A DNA stretch of 64,000 bases from Acanthacorydalis orientalis (Eukaryota > Arthropoda > Insecta > Megaloptera > Corydalidae): assembly GCA_034766995.1 (NCBI GenBank), contig CM068315.1, positions 52,318,162 to 52,382,161 on the forward strand. Direction: 5' to 3'. Position numbers and translations under genes: made by a program. The stretch's first letter is position 1. Every line of letters starts with the position of its first letter. Positions 51,760 to 64,000 of the stretch are shown here, piece after piece. The notes under the pieces were generated by a model. It ran no database searches. It was not told the origin of the DNA and saw nothing but the letters and a program-made list of their open reading frames with translations.

Positions 51760-51846
51760 AGACGCATAAAATTAGTCGACTGTATTTGACAACGAAACTA
51801 TGTTCATACGCATAAAATTAATCTATTGTATTTGTATTTGACAATA
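51760..51846. repeat. Diverged direct repeat
   Basis: ACGCATAAAATTA, followed after a few bases by TGTATTTGACAA, occurs twice (from about 51763 and 51809), with an extra TGTATT in the second copy. Confidence 0.6.
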
Positions 51847-51947
51847 AATTAAAAAATTAAATATAATACAAAACTTTTGGACAAAGTATAAATGTACTTT
51901 GGTGACAGCGGCTAAAAAATCAATCAAGATCGACAATCGGGCAGCGA

Positions 51948-52041
51948 TATATACATATACATTATATATATATATATATATTACATATGTATATATATAT
52001 ATATATATATTACACATATATATATATATATATATATATAG
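51948..52041. repeat. (TA)n tract with TTACATA interruptions
   Basis: Three (TA)n blocks are separated by ATTACATATG and ATTACACATA, so block plus spacer appears repeated. Confidence 0.9.
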
Positions 52042-53012
52042 ATGTACATGGAACTTTCTACGATATGACAATCACTTTCTCATTAAAATGCGACAAGCCA
52101 TAATCCCGGTTTGGCTATATTGGTCAAAACATCATATGAGTTGCTCATCACAACCCCTAATATTTCAGTTTAAATTTTATATACTGTATAATAATTTTTT
52201 TAAAGTACAATGCTATTAATGTAAACTCGTACCTTTCCTAGATTTCACTTCCGAAATCATTCGTTTAGAATCCTCTGATGAACACACACACAGATATAGA
52301 AGTTTATGGTTCATAAATCAGCACGTGGTCAATGAATAACTTACTTTCAATTAAATTTAATAACACACTGTTCAAATGTAACCTTTAATTAGATATTATA
52401 TTTTCTATATGAGTTCACTAATTTCTCAATTTCACTTTACAATACCGCTCAATTTTACTTTAAAAAACCGAATTTAATGTTCGACAAATTCACATACGTC
52501 CGACCAGTTACTCGATTCTATAATATCTAATAGATGATAAACATGCGCACCGTGAAATCTTTTGAAATTATACACTGCATACTTTGATCACATTTTATAT
52601 AGTACTTGTATGTCAATTACATAAGGTAATACAATTCATACTCTTTCTTCTTGACACTAGAAAAAGAAGGACATACAAGTGATATATTTTCATACGTTTT
52701 ATATTTTTATTGTGGTTTTATTGTGATAATATTTTGATTACATGCATTTTTCTGTTTTATTTATAAATGCACATGTACAACTATATAATGTATGATTAGA
52801 AACACACTTACAATGTAAAATACACTTGTTATATTATTGAAAATATATGTTTTTCTTTTAATTATGCACTAGTTATAAATTTATTTAATAAAAAATATTG
52901 TTTTTTTTGACTGAAATTTTAAAATTAGTTAATTTGTTTTTCATTTGCAAATTAAGAAAATAAAATTATAGTAAATTATTCATTAAAAAAAATGTACGAA
53001 TATTAAATACTA

Positions 53013-53047
<35 letters not shown>

Positions 53048-54280
53048 TTGAAATATAAACCATATTATTAAATAAGATATTTTACTAATTAACCTATGAA
53101 TTTGTAATTAAATTCCCCACTAAATTATTAATAACTAATTTAATTTTTATCTACTGATTCAATTAATATTGTTAATTAGACGTTGTGAAAGAGGACAATA
53201 TAAGAAATAAGAATAATTAATTTATTTAAATCACTATTACTATTGTATATTTAATGTATATTTAAAAAAAATATGTATAAAAATTAGAAAGACAACAATT
53301 ACCTACGTGTAAAAATTAAGTTTGAAAATTGATGTTAAGGTAAAATATAAATTAATAGTTTAAAAATTTATTCAAGTAGTTGAAAATTTCATTCAAATTA
53401 AAGTAAAACAATTTATAAACTAGTTAATTTTTTTATAGTGCTATGAAGTTACGGAAAGTGTAAATAACATAAAAAAATATATAAATATTAAATTACCAAT
53501 AGATATTTATGAAATGATTATATTTTATTGAATCGTTTAAACGATAAATTTATAAAAAGAGACGATACAAAATTAAAGAATACTGAATTATTTTCAAATA
53601 GATTCTCTACATTTTTAACTGTGTAAATACATACAGAACAAGAGTATAAAGATTTCAAGAAATCCGTGTTTGGTATACAGCCTCTAGAGAGATGTATTGT
53701 ACAGCATTTTTCTTCAAATGTTACAATCAATTCAATACGTTATATTGACATCATTTTCAATCAGTTCATTCAACAGTTACAGGTTTATATACAATCTGAA
53801 GGGTGTTTTTAGTAGGATAATACTGCAGGCCATACAATGTAACTTTAAATTTCTTTTGTGAGTACTTTGACGGAAGAATAAAGAACATGACCCTGTGTGG
53901 TCAACATTTTTTTCTCATCCATCAATCTTGGGTATCTTTTTCCATTGAATTGATACAATAACTATTTTTTTAACATTTTGATAATAATTAATAATTTATA
54001 TTTTATAAGCCAGTAGAAATTTATTATATGTACAAATTATTTGTTTTGTACACCAACAAAATTATTTTTTTAATAACAAAAAAATCCATATAAAATTTAT
54101 GTCTGATTTATCTATATATAAGAATTATTTTTTAGTATTTTGAAATAGACTGTTTTAAAATTGTAAATTAAATTTCACATAACTTTACTCATCATATAAT
54201 TCTATACTTCAGCAATATTTATGAAATCAAGAATTGAGAACAATGGATATATTATTCATGAAGTATTCCATATCATTACA

Positions 54281-54300
54281 ACTATAGGTAAACCTATAGT
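54281..54300. repeat. Tight perfect hairpin
   Basis: ACTATAGGT-AA-ACCTATAGT: nine-base arms around two bases, next to a palindromic GTACATACGTAC-containing (TA)n tract. Confidence 0.7.
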
Positions 54301-54328
54301 ATATGTATATATGTATGTACATACGTAC

Positions 54329-54359
<31 letters not shown>

Positions 54360-56025
54360 CTGACTTTTTACTTACGCTACAACAAATTCGAATGCCTTTT
54401 TTCTGGTTGAGAAAATTTAATGTCGAGTAAATAGAATGCAAATTGAGATGCTGGGGGACTGATTCGTTTATGCTTTGTTGTTATTGAATGGTAGAAAGTA
54501 GAGTTCGTAAGTGAGCTTTATTGAGATCCAATGATAAAATTATTTTGAATTAGATTCGTCTTACATATAGCGTATTTTTAGGTTATACCTTGTTATTCAA
54601 TTTCATCTTTTTTGTAGAATCGAATTCTGAAATAGGCATATATTAAGATCAGTAAAGTATACGTACTTGAATACACATCCACACACATGCATTTAATCTT
54701 TATAGTCATACATAATTCTATTGAAAACTGTAAATACTACTTATATATAAAATATTTATAAATATTTGGTAAGCGAAGCAGTTTCAATTTGGATATTTAA
54801 GAGAAATGAATGAAATCATCTTAGAAGATGAATGAAGAATATATTTTGTTAGGCATTAATAAAATTGAAAAGAATATTTTCTTTATTTATTTATAAAATG
54901 ATTTTAAAACTTTTGGTTCATAAAATTGCAGTTATTTTTTTTTTCAAAAAATCAAGAATTAAAACGAATTTCTAACAAAATCTTATGTTTTTATAATTCA
55001 AATATATTGATCAACATTGGATACATTTACTAACTAACTAATACTGAAATAATCCTATCTTTGTCTGTATATATATATATGCAAATTTAAAGTTCGCAAA
55101 GAATCTAAAACTTGATAAAATAATTAGAATAAAATCCTACTTGAGACAAAGATGTTCCATCTCTTTTTTCATTCAAATATAGTTCTTTAATTTAAATAGT
55201 TCTAAAATCTAATTTATTTCCAATTTTTTTAACTATTTTGTACATTGTTATTATTTTTAATATTTTTACTCTTCTGTATGAATATTCAAAAAGAATAATG
55301 TATTATATATTCTATTAGAATGCATAATAGATGAATATGAAGAATGAATAATAGATGTTTTAATTAAGAAAGTGATCTTTTTCATTTCCCATTACTTCAA
55401 TGTGCATAATTAATTTCTGAGACATAAGTTAATGATTATTTTTTTGTAAAAAATCTTAATCACTTATACTAAAGTTACTTTCACCAAGTTAATCTTTGTA
55501 GATGAATAATACATTTCATATGCTTTTCTATACATTTATTGTACACATAATAAATATTAATTAACGAAATAAATTTTTCATGAAGTATAATATTTCTACA
55601 TTTTTAATATAAATTGTCACAATATGCAACGTAATTAAACAAAAATGACAAAAAATGATTCAATTCTATTAAAAGTACATGTAAGTTTTTTCATTATTGT
55701 TTAAGTGATGTAGATGTTTGATTATTTATCGAATTAGAAGCGAGTTTTTGGTAATAACATACTCTAATTATTGACTTTTAGCTATGCTTACTATTCGTTC
55801 AAAAGTGGTATATTCAATACTAATTGAAATAGAGGTATTTTCATTAAAATATACTCACAGAAAAGAATGTTATATAAAATTAATTAAATACAAATTGCGT
55901 TTTAACGTCGAGAACATTATCAATACAATGATAATAAGTGAAGAAGTGCTTGAAATCTTATGCAAAATTTAATTTTTAATTAAATCTGTAATGTAAATAT
56001 AAGTTACATCAATTACACTATATGT

Positions 56026-56083
<58 letters not shown>

Positions 56084-56354
56084 GAAAAAATCGAATTAAT
56101 TTTTATGTAAATCTCAGATAAATCTTTTGTTTTATTTTATATTATTATAAAAAATCATAAAATTTTAAAAAAGGTATAATTATATTTATATTAAATGCTT
56201 ATTTCCGTTAAATGTTATCATTAAATGATTTTATTATTGATTCAATTGGTAATAGTGTATACTTTTTATTATACAAATATTTTCATATTATAAATCAATC
56301 AACCTTAAATGAGTGAAAATTATTTAAGTATCTGAACGTGATTCATTCAATTTT

Positions 56355-56357
<3 letters not shown>

Positions 56358-56400
<43 letters not shown>
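56358..56400. repeat. (TA)n microsatellite
   Basis: Uninterrupted (AT)n of about 41 bases. Confidence 0.95.
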
Positions 56401-56403
<3 letters not shown>

Positions 56404-56409
56404 TTTACG

Positions 56410-56840
56410 AGGGATCGAAACAACGAGGAAATTATTTAGTGCGAAAAGATGTTTGTATGGAAACTTATATCATTTGGTAAGTTTTATATATGTGACGATG
56501 TAAGTTTCGACATTGTTACACAAGCGCACAGTTTCGCATAGTTCGATTCGTTCAAAATCCCATTTCTCAAGAAGTCCAGTTACTAGACCGCAATGGCTGT
56601 CAGGCACACGTTGCGTCCAATACTGTGCCTGACAATAACGGAAACATCATTTCCGCCGCCGTTTCGTGCATCGTCAATGGTTATTCAGTTCAATAAATGG
56701 ATTCCCCTAGCTGCACTGCCGGATAACTTCTCTTGGTTTCGATCAAGGACATTTCTACGACCACGCACAATGTGACAAAAAAGGCTTTTGTTAAAGTGAT
56801 GACAGAAAGTGGTGTCCTATACTCGTAACAACATAACCGA
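56410..56840 (+). other. Balanced-composition block with a possible small spliced frame
   Basis: It contains GC-rich, CpG-containing sequence and an open plus-strand frame at 56496-56696 reading LLDRNGCQAHVASNTVPDNN and onward to VSCIVNGYSVQ and a stop. Upstream, ATGTTTGTATGGAAAC (MFVWKLISF) runs into a strong splice-donor match GTAAGT at 56477. An AG at 56540 would give a 64-65 base intron and keep the frame. I recognise no protein family. The arrangement may be chance. A second frame (56593-56775, MAVRHTLRPILCL...) overlaps it. Confidence 0.25.
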
Positions 56841-57398
56841 AGTAAAACAGAATCAAACAAATACTAATGCCGAATGTATCTTTTTGTTAAAATTACGTTA
56901 TTTGGATGTCTATTGTAAAATTTTTTCTCTTTAAACAGAAAAAGCAATTTCAGATAACAGATTTTATATGTAACATATTTATTTATTTCGCAATGAACGT
57001 AAAAAAATAATTTCCAATGTAATCATGTGTACATTCAAATCATTTTTAAATTCTTTATATACTCGTACGTATATATATATATATATGCGAATACATGTAT
57101 ATCTATACAATAAAACAATATATCATTTCAAAAAATATACATTTGTAAAATTAATATTTCTAAGTATAAATTAATTTTAAATCTAAAGCATCGATTTTTG
57201 ATTAACTTTCAAAAACATCAATATATAAATTACACAAAAGTACTCTCCCTAATTTAAATAATCCAAAGTTAAACACAATTAACAAAAATTTTGGTGTTTA
57301 AAAACATTTAATACAATAATATTTTCAACAGTTTAAAAATTACGGAAACTTATTTAGACATTTTTATTTTATCATATTTTTTAAATACTTTAGTTTGA

Positions 57399-57400
<2 letters not shown>

Positions 57401-57469
<69 letters not shown>
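57401..57469. repeat. Longest pure (TA)n microsatellite
   Basis: About 69 bases of uninterrupted (TA)n, the longest perfect run I see in the window. Confidence 0.95.
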
Positions 57470-57471
<2 letters not shown>

Positions 57472-57742
57472 CAAATAGTTGTATCCCAATATTTTATTTG
57501 AATTTACATCTAAAATAAACTATCTATAAAACAGATATCTATATGAGTATATTTATTAAAATTAATTTATAATAAAATTTTTATATAAATCATATAGTGG
57601 ATACAATGGTAAATTTCTATATTTATACCTAGATTTTATTATGAATATTATAAATCTTTTTCTCAGTTTCTAAGTAAATGTTTACTTTAACTAACCATTA
57701 TAATATCTATAAAATAATATTATACATTTAGTAGTAAATTTA

Positions 57743-57837
57743 TATATATATATATATATATATATATCTGTTTAAATATCTATTTACCTATCTATCAATC
57801 TGTCTATCTATCTATCTATATATATATATATATATAT
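57743..57837. repeat. (TA)n plus (TATC)n microsatellite
   Basis: (TA)n, a spacer, then a run of TATC/TGTC units passing into (TA)n. Confidence 0.95.
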
Positions 57838-59621
57838 TATCATAGAAAGAAAACTTCTTGTTTATGAATATGGAAAAAATATTTTATTAACTTATACGAA
57901 CGCTTTAATCAAACTAGAAAATTGAAGAATTGTATAACGTAATTCTAATGAAACAGTAATTATGTACTAATTTGATTATAATCAATCCATTAACAGAAAT
58001 ATATTACAGAAATATATTACAGAAATGTATTAAATAAATACAATTCTCAGATCACTTATATTTTTTAATTCATTTTTATTTTAGTCATAAAAATAAGTAC
58101 ACGGTGAAAAAATTTGAATCTGTAAAATAAATTAATTTAGATCGAATTTTAGACTTGTTTCGACGAAAATATACACACACATACATACACACACACACAT
58201 ATATATATATATAATGACTAAGTACTTTCACCACATAAATATTATATATTACATTCCTTTTATCCACTTAGTTGATTATTAATTAATTTATAGAGCATAA
58301 TTGTTCATTAAAAATATTTTCTATCAAAAAAATATAATTGTTTATTTATAAATAATAATAAACGCTATAAAATGTATTTAAATTATAAATAATACTTGAT
58401 GAACCAAAAAATTGTTAAATTTTTAATGTCAACTAAATATTTTATAAATATGAAACTTAAAAAGAAAACATTAATAACGAAATTCAATCAAAATGTTATT
58501 GTATAAAAGAATCACAACAACAAAATAATACCTTACAACAGTAACTTCGAAATAGAAATCGAGATTATCAATATTAATGATGATCGTGAATTGAATGAAC
58601 ATGAACGGGTCGTCTATTGACATTTGGAACAACAAATATCGACAGATAGTACCTAAATCAATGAATTGATTAGAAGAATGAAGATGTGCTAAGATACGTC
58701 TAGAAGGACAGACTAATCTTAAAAGTAAATCAACTACTTTCTTTCAAACAGTGATGGATTTTGTATACTTAGATATACTGCAATACTGAATAAAAATGTT
58801 TGGATTTTTTTAAACAATTATTTTAATGATTTTATATTTTTATCTTTCTACATTTTTATTATATGTATAATGAAATATTGAAAAAGAAATTAAATAAATC
58901 CAATATAATCACTGTTTGGTAAAGCAGGTTAAGGTATTAATTTTAATTATTTTATTTATCTGTAAGAAATGTAATTAAATAATATAAAATAAAATACATA
59001 ACAAATTTTTGTACAAATATATAAAAATATAATTACAAGTATAGAAACCGTGATACATTTTTTAAGCTACTTGGAAAAATGTAAATAATTTGTATACGAC
59101 ATATATAATATTATATTTTTTGTTTAAAAGGATATATAAAAAAATAGTTATAAAAACGTATATTTTTAAAAAATCACGCAGACTTTTTAATAATAATATT
59201 TATGTAAATTTAACGTACATTTTATTTATGTACATAAATTTGAAAAATATCATAAAAAATATTTTCACAAAAAAATGAGAGTGAATGAATTTAAAGCAGT
59301 TGTATTATTTATATTATTTTACTATTGATAATTAACTAAACAAGAACTATATTCGTAAAATGTGAAACAAATACTAGCAAACTGCATATAAATTTCACAA
59401 GCAATTTGCAGTGAAATTGAATATAAAATTGCTGTGAGCATTTAATCTAATGTAAGGGTTTCACGACCACATCTTTCATATATATATATATATATATAAT
59501 AGAAACAATTTACAATGATAATAGCAAACGTAAGAAACATTTGTTTTGTTTTATAAAATGAACTTTTCATGTAGAACATACTTTTTGTTTTTAATGAAAT
59601 ATTTCTATATGTTATTTACAT

Positions 59622-59654
<33 letters not shown>

Positions 59655-60100
59655 AATGAATATAATTTTAAAATATGTGAAAATATTAAACATGTTTCTT
59701 CGAAAAAAAATCATTATAATTAGGTTTTATCCTGTTTCCATAACCGACAGTAACATATATCATTAAGTATATAGTCTAAGCTTACAATAGTGTAAAAATT
59801 TTGAAAACAATATTATTATTAAATTCGCATCATAATAATATTTAAGAATGCAATTAAGAGAATATAAATGTAATAATATTCTTAATAAAAAAATCTACAT
59901 ATTTAATGTAAAAAAACTAACTAACCTAGATTTTTTTAATGACGAACTCAAAATAAAGTATAAAAATATGTTAAGTTTTGTTTATGAATTAGTTCACAGT
60001 ATTACATAAATCCAATCAGGAACTAAACCCTTTAAAGTCATCGTCATTATTCTTCTTGATGATATTAAAATATAAGCCTCTTTCATCATTTTTAACATTT

Positions 60101-60101
<1 letters not shown>

Positions 60102-60149
<48 letters not shown>

Positions 60150-60150
60150 A
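60102..60150. repeat. Compound (CA)n-(TA)n microsatellite
   Basis: The longest (CA)n in the window (about 16 units) followed by (TA)n. Confidence 0.95.
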
Positions 60151-60494
60151 GAAAAGAGATAACTAATTAGAGATATAGATATAACTATTTATGTTTTTTA
60201 AAAAAATGGACAGTTTTTAAAATAACTGAAGTTGAGAAACTTTTTTTAAAGTATCTGCATTTACCAAAAGCATTAATAGTAAAACTGAATTTCACTCTGG
60301 TATCATTAAAGTAGCATTAACATATTTAATTACATATATGATCAATGTTTGATAAAAGAAAATCTAAGAAATTCATAATAATTCAAATATTGTAAACGAA
60401 TTGTTTTTAATAAATGCACCGACTGCTATTGACAAAACACAAAAATACTCATTATGTGGCAAAAAAATAATTTTCATATTTTACACACTATATC

Positions 60495-60496
60495 AA

Positions 60497-60553
<57 letters not shown>

Positions 60554-60580
60554 GAGAGAGAGAGCGAGAGTGAGAGAGCA
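60495..60580. repeat. Compound (TA)n-(GA)n microsatellite
   Basis: (TA)n with ACA and TTT interruptions, then GAGAGAGAGAGCGAGAGTG. Confidence 0.95.
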
Positions 60581-61324
60581 GTTGCTTTACAATTTCTTCT
60601 CTAAATTTTACTGTTTTATTTTTTTTAAATTATAAAATTAAGATTTATGAATTGTATAAAAGTACATTCTTGATAAAAGTACAAAATTCACAATGACATA
60701 TATCTGGAAAATGTCATGCATTTAAATATATTTTTTAGATAAGTAAAGAAATAATTTTCATTTTTGTTACATTTTATCATCTTGTAATAAATATTACAAA
60801 AAGTTGCACTTATATATATATATATATATATGAATAAATAATATATGTATATATGTATGTACATATAATATGTATATATGCATAATACTAAAAACGTAAA
60901 ATTTCTTGTGGTTCAGAAAGGAAGTAATATAAAAAAGCTTGAGAAAAGATGTTCCACGTGACATTTTCAGATTGTCGATGAAATTCTACGGGAGTGAGAC
61001 GAATAGAGATTTATAATCAAAAGTTGTTCGTATTTATAAGACCTCTATCTATAATATATTTCAGAACTTGGCTCCGTAATGGATTATCCGAGAAATCCCG
61101 ACGAAAAACTGAATATACGTTTATAAATATTCGAAAGCATTTAAAAAATCTTATAAAATTTAAAGAGTTGAAAAAATATAGCTCGTAGTTTCGTAACAGC
61201 AAGGAGGAAAAAAAAATATATATATGATGATTATTTAGTGCATGCAAATTTATACAAAATGAAAAGTGATACATGTCCCAGAGCTATTTTCATGCAAACT
61301 TCTCGAAACTAACAAAAGGAATGA

Positions 61325-61508
61325 CATATACCCCTAAAGTGGAATAAATTATGTAAATTACATCCTCTTGATGCGGAGCCGCTGCTTTCACAGTCGGCGC
61401 GCGGGTCAACCACAGGATTGCTGTCAACGTTCGACGTGATGAAACTACGCGAAAAATTAAAAATACAACTTTACCGCAAAAAGTTACTCACTATATTTAA
61501 TACGTAGA
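61325..61508 (+). other. GC-rich block with an open frame lacking a start, unassigned
   Basis: The GC- and CpG-rich core at 61365-61445 is crossed by a plus-strand frame open from 61325 to a stop at about 61508. It reads HPLDAEPLLSQSARGSTTG and then LLSTFDVMKLREKL. The only Met is internal. No splice consensus of quality flanks it and no family is recognised. It could be an exon or a transposon relic. Confidence 0.22.
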
Positions 61509-61509
61509 A

Positions 61510-63206
61510 AACGTACTTTTTTCAACGAGAATCGGTTATAGATTCCGATCAATGAATGGTGATACTTGTATATATGTCGAATTCAAGCTTTTTCAACTTT
61601 AGTTTGCTCCGATTCGAAAGGTGTACAATGTACATAATTTAAAATGTTATATGTTTTTGGGTCGACTCTTTTATTGTTCATTACTCGTTAATATTAAATA
61701 TATATTCATTCAATCTTATGACATTTTTTTTATAAAATTGTTGATTAATGGCCTTAAGCTTTTGAAATATGTTCTGTTTACAATATTTTCAAGGATGTTA
61801 AAACAAGTAAAAATTTTGTAATGAACAAATATAATTAAGAACAATGGATTATTTATACACATCAGTGTCTATACATGTGTATATATACATACATATATCC
61901 TATTATTATTTATTTTAAAACTTTGGACAGTCTAACAAAGTATATTAATAAATTGGTTAAAATATTTGCATGCTAATCTAGCTTTTAGATGGGTATCAAA
62001 TTTTTAATATAATATAAAAATTTTAAATACAAAATCAAAACTAAGACAGATATAAAAGAAATATAACGACATTCATAGCTTATAATACTTCTGTCAAGTA
62101 TAATATTATATATTGATATAAACTCTTTCAGAATGAAATTTTGTTACGATTCATGAGTTACTTTAATGACCAAAAAAATCGATAAAATTTTAAACTCCCG
62201 AATACAAAATTCTAACTAGACAAGACAAAATATTTACACCAAGTACAAATACTTTAAATATTAAATTATCGATTTATCGTACAAATGAAACTTTACCGCA
62301 TTTCATTTTGTAATCTTATTAACGAAAACAGTTATTTGAATCAAAATTTCAAATACTGATAAGTGAAAAAGATAGATCTAAGTTGAAGTTAATTTTTTGA
62401 AAATGAATTTAAAATTTTGGTGTAAAATATAAACTTTCTTTTTCATGGAAGTATGTTTCATAAAATATAGGAACATATTTTAAATATATTTTTTTTTACT
62501 TTATTATTTTAAATATATATATTTTTTTTATACTATTAATTGTAGTGTAAATTAAAAGTAGTGATTAATATTCTGTTAATTATCATTAATCATTAATATT
62601 AATGATTAATGATTATAATAAATTAAATATATAATAATGATTAATGATATTAATTTATCATTAATATTCTGTTAATGATACAAAGGCGAATACTCTAAAA
62701 AAACAAAAAAAGTAATATTTTTACTATTATTGCAATAAATATATAAGAAACGATATCTTAAAATTTATAAGTCAATTAATACGATATAAAATAGATAATT
62801 TAATTATACTGTATTAATATTTCTCTATGAAATTTATTAGACAATACTTTTAATCTCTTACGAATAATAAAATAAATCCATTTTTAATGAAATACTTTTT
62901 TAAAATGACATTACCTTTATTTTGTTCTTTTTTGATAAAAACTTAAATTATGTTTGAGTACGCTATACACAAAATCCTAGTTTACTGATAATAGGGAAGT
63001 AGGAAGTAATAAAAATTTTATGTGGTAGTAAAAAAAATCTTCAACAATCAAATAAAAAAATTCTTAAGTACTACGAAAAGTTCTATCAAGTATCTTTCGT
63101 TCATATTGTGCACTAAAAAACATTGTGTTAATGGTATAATACAATAAGTTATATATTTAAATGAAAACTGTAATGTTGTCATCAAAGTTACACATTTATT
63201 TTTTTT
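61510..63206. other. AT-rich non-coding DNA
   Basis: No supported gene. The notable structure is the palindrome near 62.6 kb within TTAAT-rich sequence. Confidence 0.6.
62582..62613. repeat. 32-bp perfect palindrome of ATCATTA units
   Basis: ATCATTAATCATTAAT is followed directly by its reverse complement ATTAATGATTAATGAT. Related ATTAATGAT copies continue to about 62690. Such a sequence can extrude a cruciform, but simple AT-rich expansion also explains it. Confidence 0.8.
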
Positions 63207-63912
63207 AAAAAAAACATTTTCTTGAAAATAATTTAATAATAGTTATTTTAATTCTAATTTCATATTTGTTTTTATACTAACAGTTTAGTTATTTAATTTA
63301 CAAGATTTTTTCACAAAAAGGAATTACTTTTTTAAACTAAAACCAAGTATAGTTTTTACTTACTTTTAAAAAACCATAAAGTAATATTAATGTAGGAAAA
63401 TGATTTAATAATAGTAATTTTAATTCGAAATAAATATTTGTTGTTACACTAACAATTTAATTATTTAATTTCTAAGATTTTTTTTACAAAATGTATTAAT
63501 TTTTTTTATATAGAAATAAGTATGGTTTTTACTTACTTTTAAAAAACCATAAAGTTATATTAATGTAAGAAAATGATTTAATGATTGTTATTTTAATTCT
63601 AATTTAATATTTGTTGTTATACTAACAATTTAGTTATTTGATTTCTAAGATTTTTTCAGAAAATGTATTAATTTTTTAAACTGAAACCAAGTATAGTTTT
63701 TACTTAATTTTAAATAATCATAAAGCAATATTAATGTAGGAAAATGATTTAATAATAGTTATTTTAATTCGTATTTAATATTTGTTATTATATTAACAAT
63801 TTAATTATTTAATTTCTAAGATTCTTTCACAAAATGTATTAAGTTTTTAAACTAAAAACAAGTATGGTTTCACTTACTTTTAAAAAAACAATAAAGAAAT
63901 ATTAATGTATAT
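63207..63912. repeat. AT-rich satellite array, about 171-bp unit
   Basis: The marker CATAAAG.AATATTAATG recurs at 63375, 63548 and 63719, and as CAATAAAG at 63889, giving spacings of 173, 171 and 170. A second marker, GAAAATAATTTAATAAT, places a more diverged first copy from about 63207. Other shared words are TACTAACAATTTA, TTTCTAAGATTTTTTC and AAGTATAGTTTTTACTTA. The copies differ by substitutions and small indels. The array breaks down shortly after 63910, so four copies plus a short remnant are present. Confidence 0.92.
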
Positions 63913-64000
63913 AATAATAACAAATATTTTTAAACAACAACAATTTAATGTTAATAAGCTTAGAATGTGTAAAATATAAATGACATTATTTATGTTTCTT

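Larger units (their letters stand above)
52075..56400. other. AT-rich non-coding DNA with microsatellites
   Basis: No supported gene. (TA)n lies at about 53018-53042, 54295-54360, 55067-55081, 56030-56085 and 56358-56400. The intervals 52200-52560 and 53740-53900 are less AT-rich but show no motif. Confidence 0.6.
56840..61320. other. AT-rich non-coding DNA with microsatellites
   Basis: No supported gene. Besides listed tracts there is a (CA)n cap plus (TA)n at 58170-58214, and (TA)n at 59478-59500, 59623-59650 and 60809-60830. The interval 58530-58760 is less AT-rich with no motif. Confidence 0.6.

Overview
This is a very A+T-rich stretch of eukaryotic nuclear DNA, most likely from an insect or another arthropod. 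That placement is an inference. It rests on dense (TA)n and (CA)n microsatellites, relics of at least three kinds of mariner element, RTE-type LINE fragments with a (GAT)n tail, and the absence of any long reading frame or prokaryotic gene organisation. I could not identify a species or order. No protein-coding host gene could be called with confidence. Nearly all open frames over 60 codons either run through (TA)n tracts, giving Tyr-Ile-Tyr-Ile strings, or are shadows of transposon relics. The window looks intergenic or intronic.

Layout. 1-4.6 kb: AT-rich DNA with a weak mariner-terminus relic at 268 and a possible LTR-retrotransposon LTR/leader near 1.8-1.9 kb. 4.6-5.6 kb: a 5'-truncated RTE-type LINE on the minus strand whose most 5' piece appears inverted. 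5.6-21.4 kb: AT-rich DNA with microsatellites, a mariner C-terminal fragment at 16.1-16.3 kb and a CpG-dense island at 14.75-15.03 kb. 21.4-21.6 kb: a second, very short RTE 3' end inside a (TA)n tract. 28.78-30.02 kb: a near full-length but broken mariner with both inverted termini. 30.84-32.06 kb: two sequences resembling pogo/Tigger-type ends. 32.40 kb: a 79-bp mariner-derived MITE. 46.34-46.89 kb: an internally deleted irritans-type mariner, evidently the parent family of that MITE. 48.04 kb: a lone mariner terminus. 50.75-50.91 kb: a probable LINE C-terminal zinc-knuckle fragment. 63.2-63.9 kb: a tandem array of about four copies of a roughly 171-bp AT-rich satellite unit.

A handful of blocks of more balanced composition (about 7.6, 10.9, 14.8, 21.8, 27.7, 35.7, 40.1, 45.3, 48.7, 53.8, 56.6 and 61.4 kb) stand out from the AT-rich background. 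These are where regulatory elements, exons or further old transposons are most likely to lie, but I could not assign any of them.

I see no operon, CRISPR array, tRNA, rRNA or recognisable microRNA, and no convincing new biological system. The most informative observations are the transposon relics and how they relate to each other, the LINE 5' inversion, the satellite array, and a nested higher-order repeat within one (TA)n tract at about 49.95-50.07 kb.
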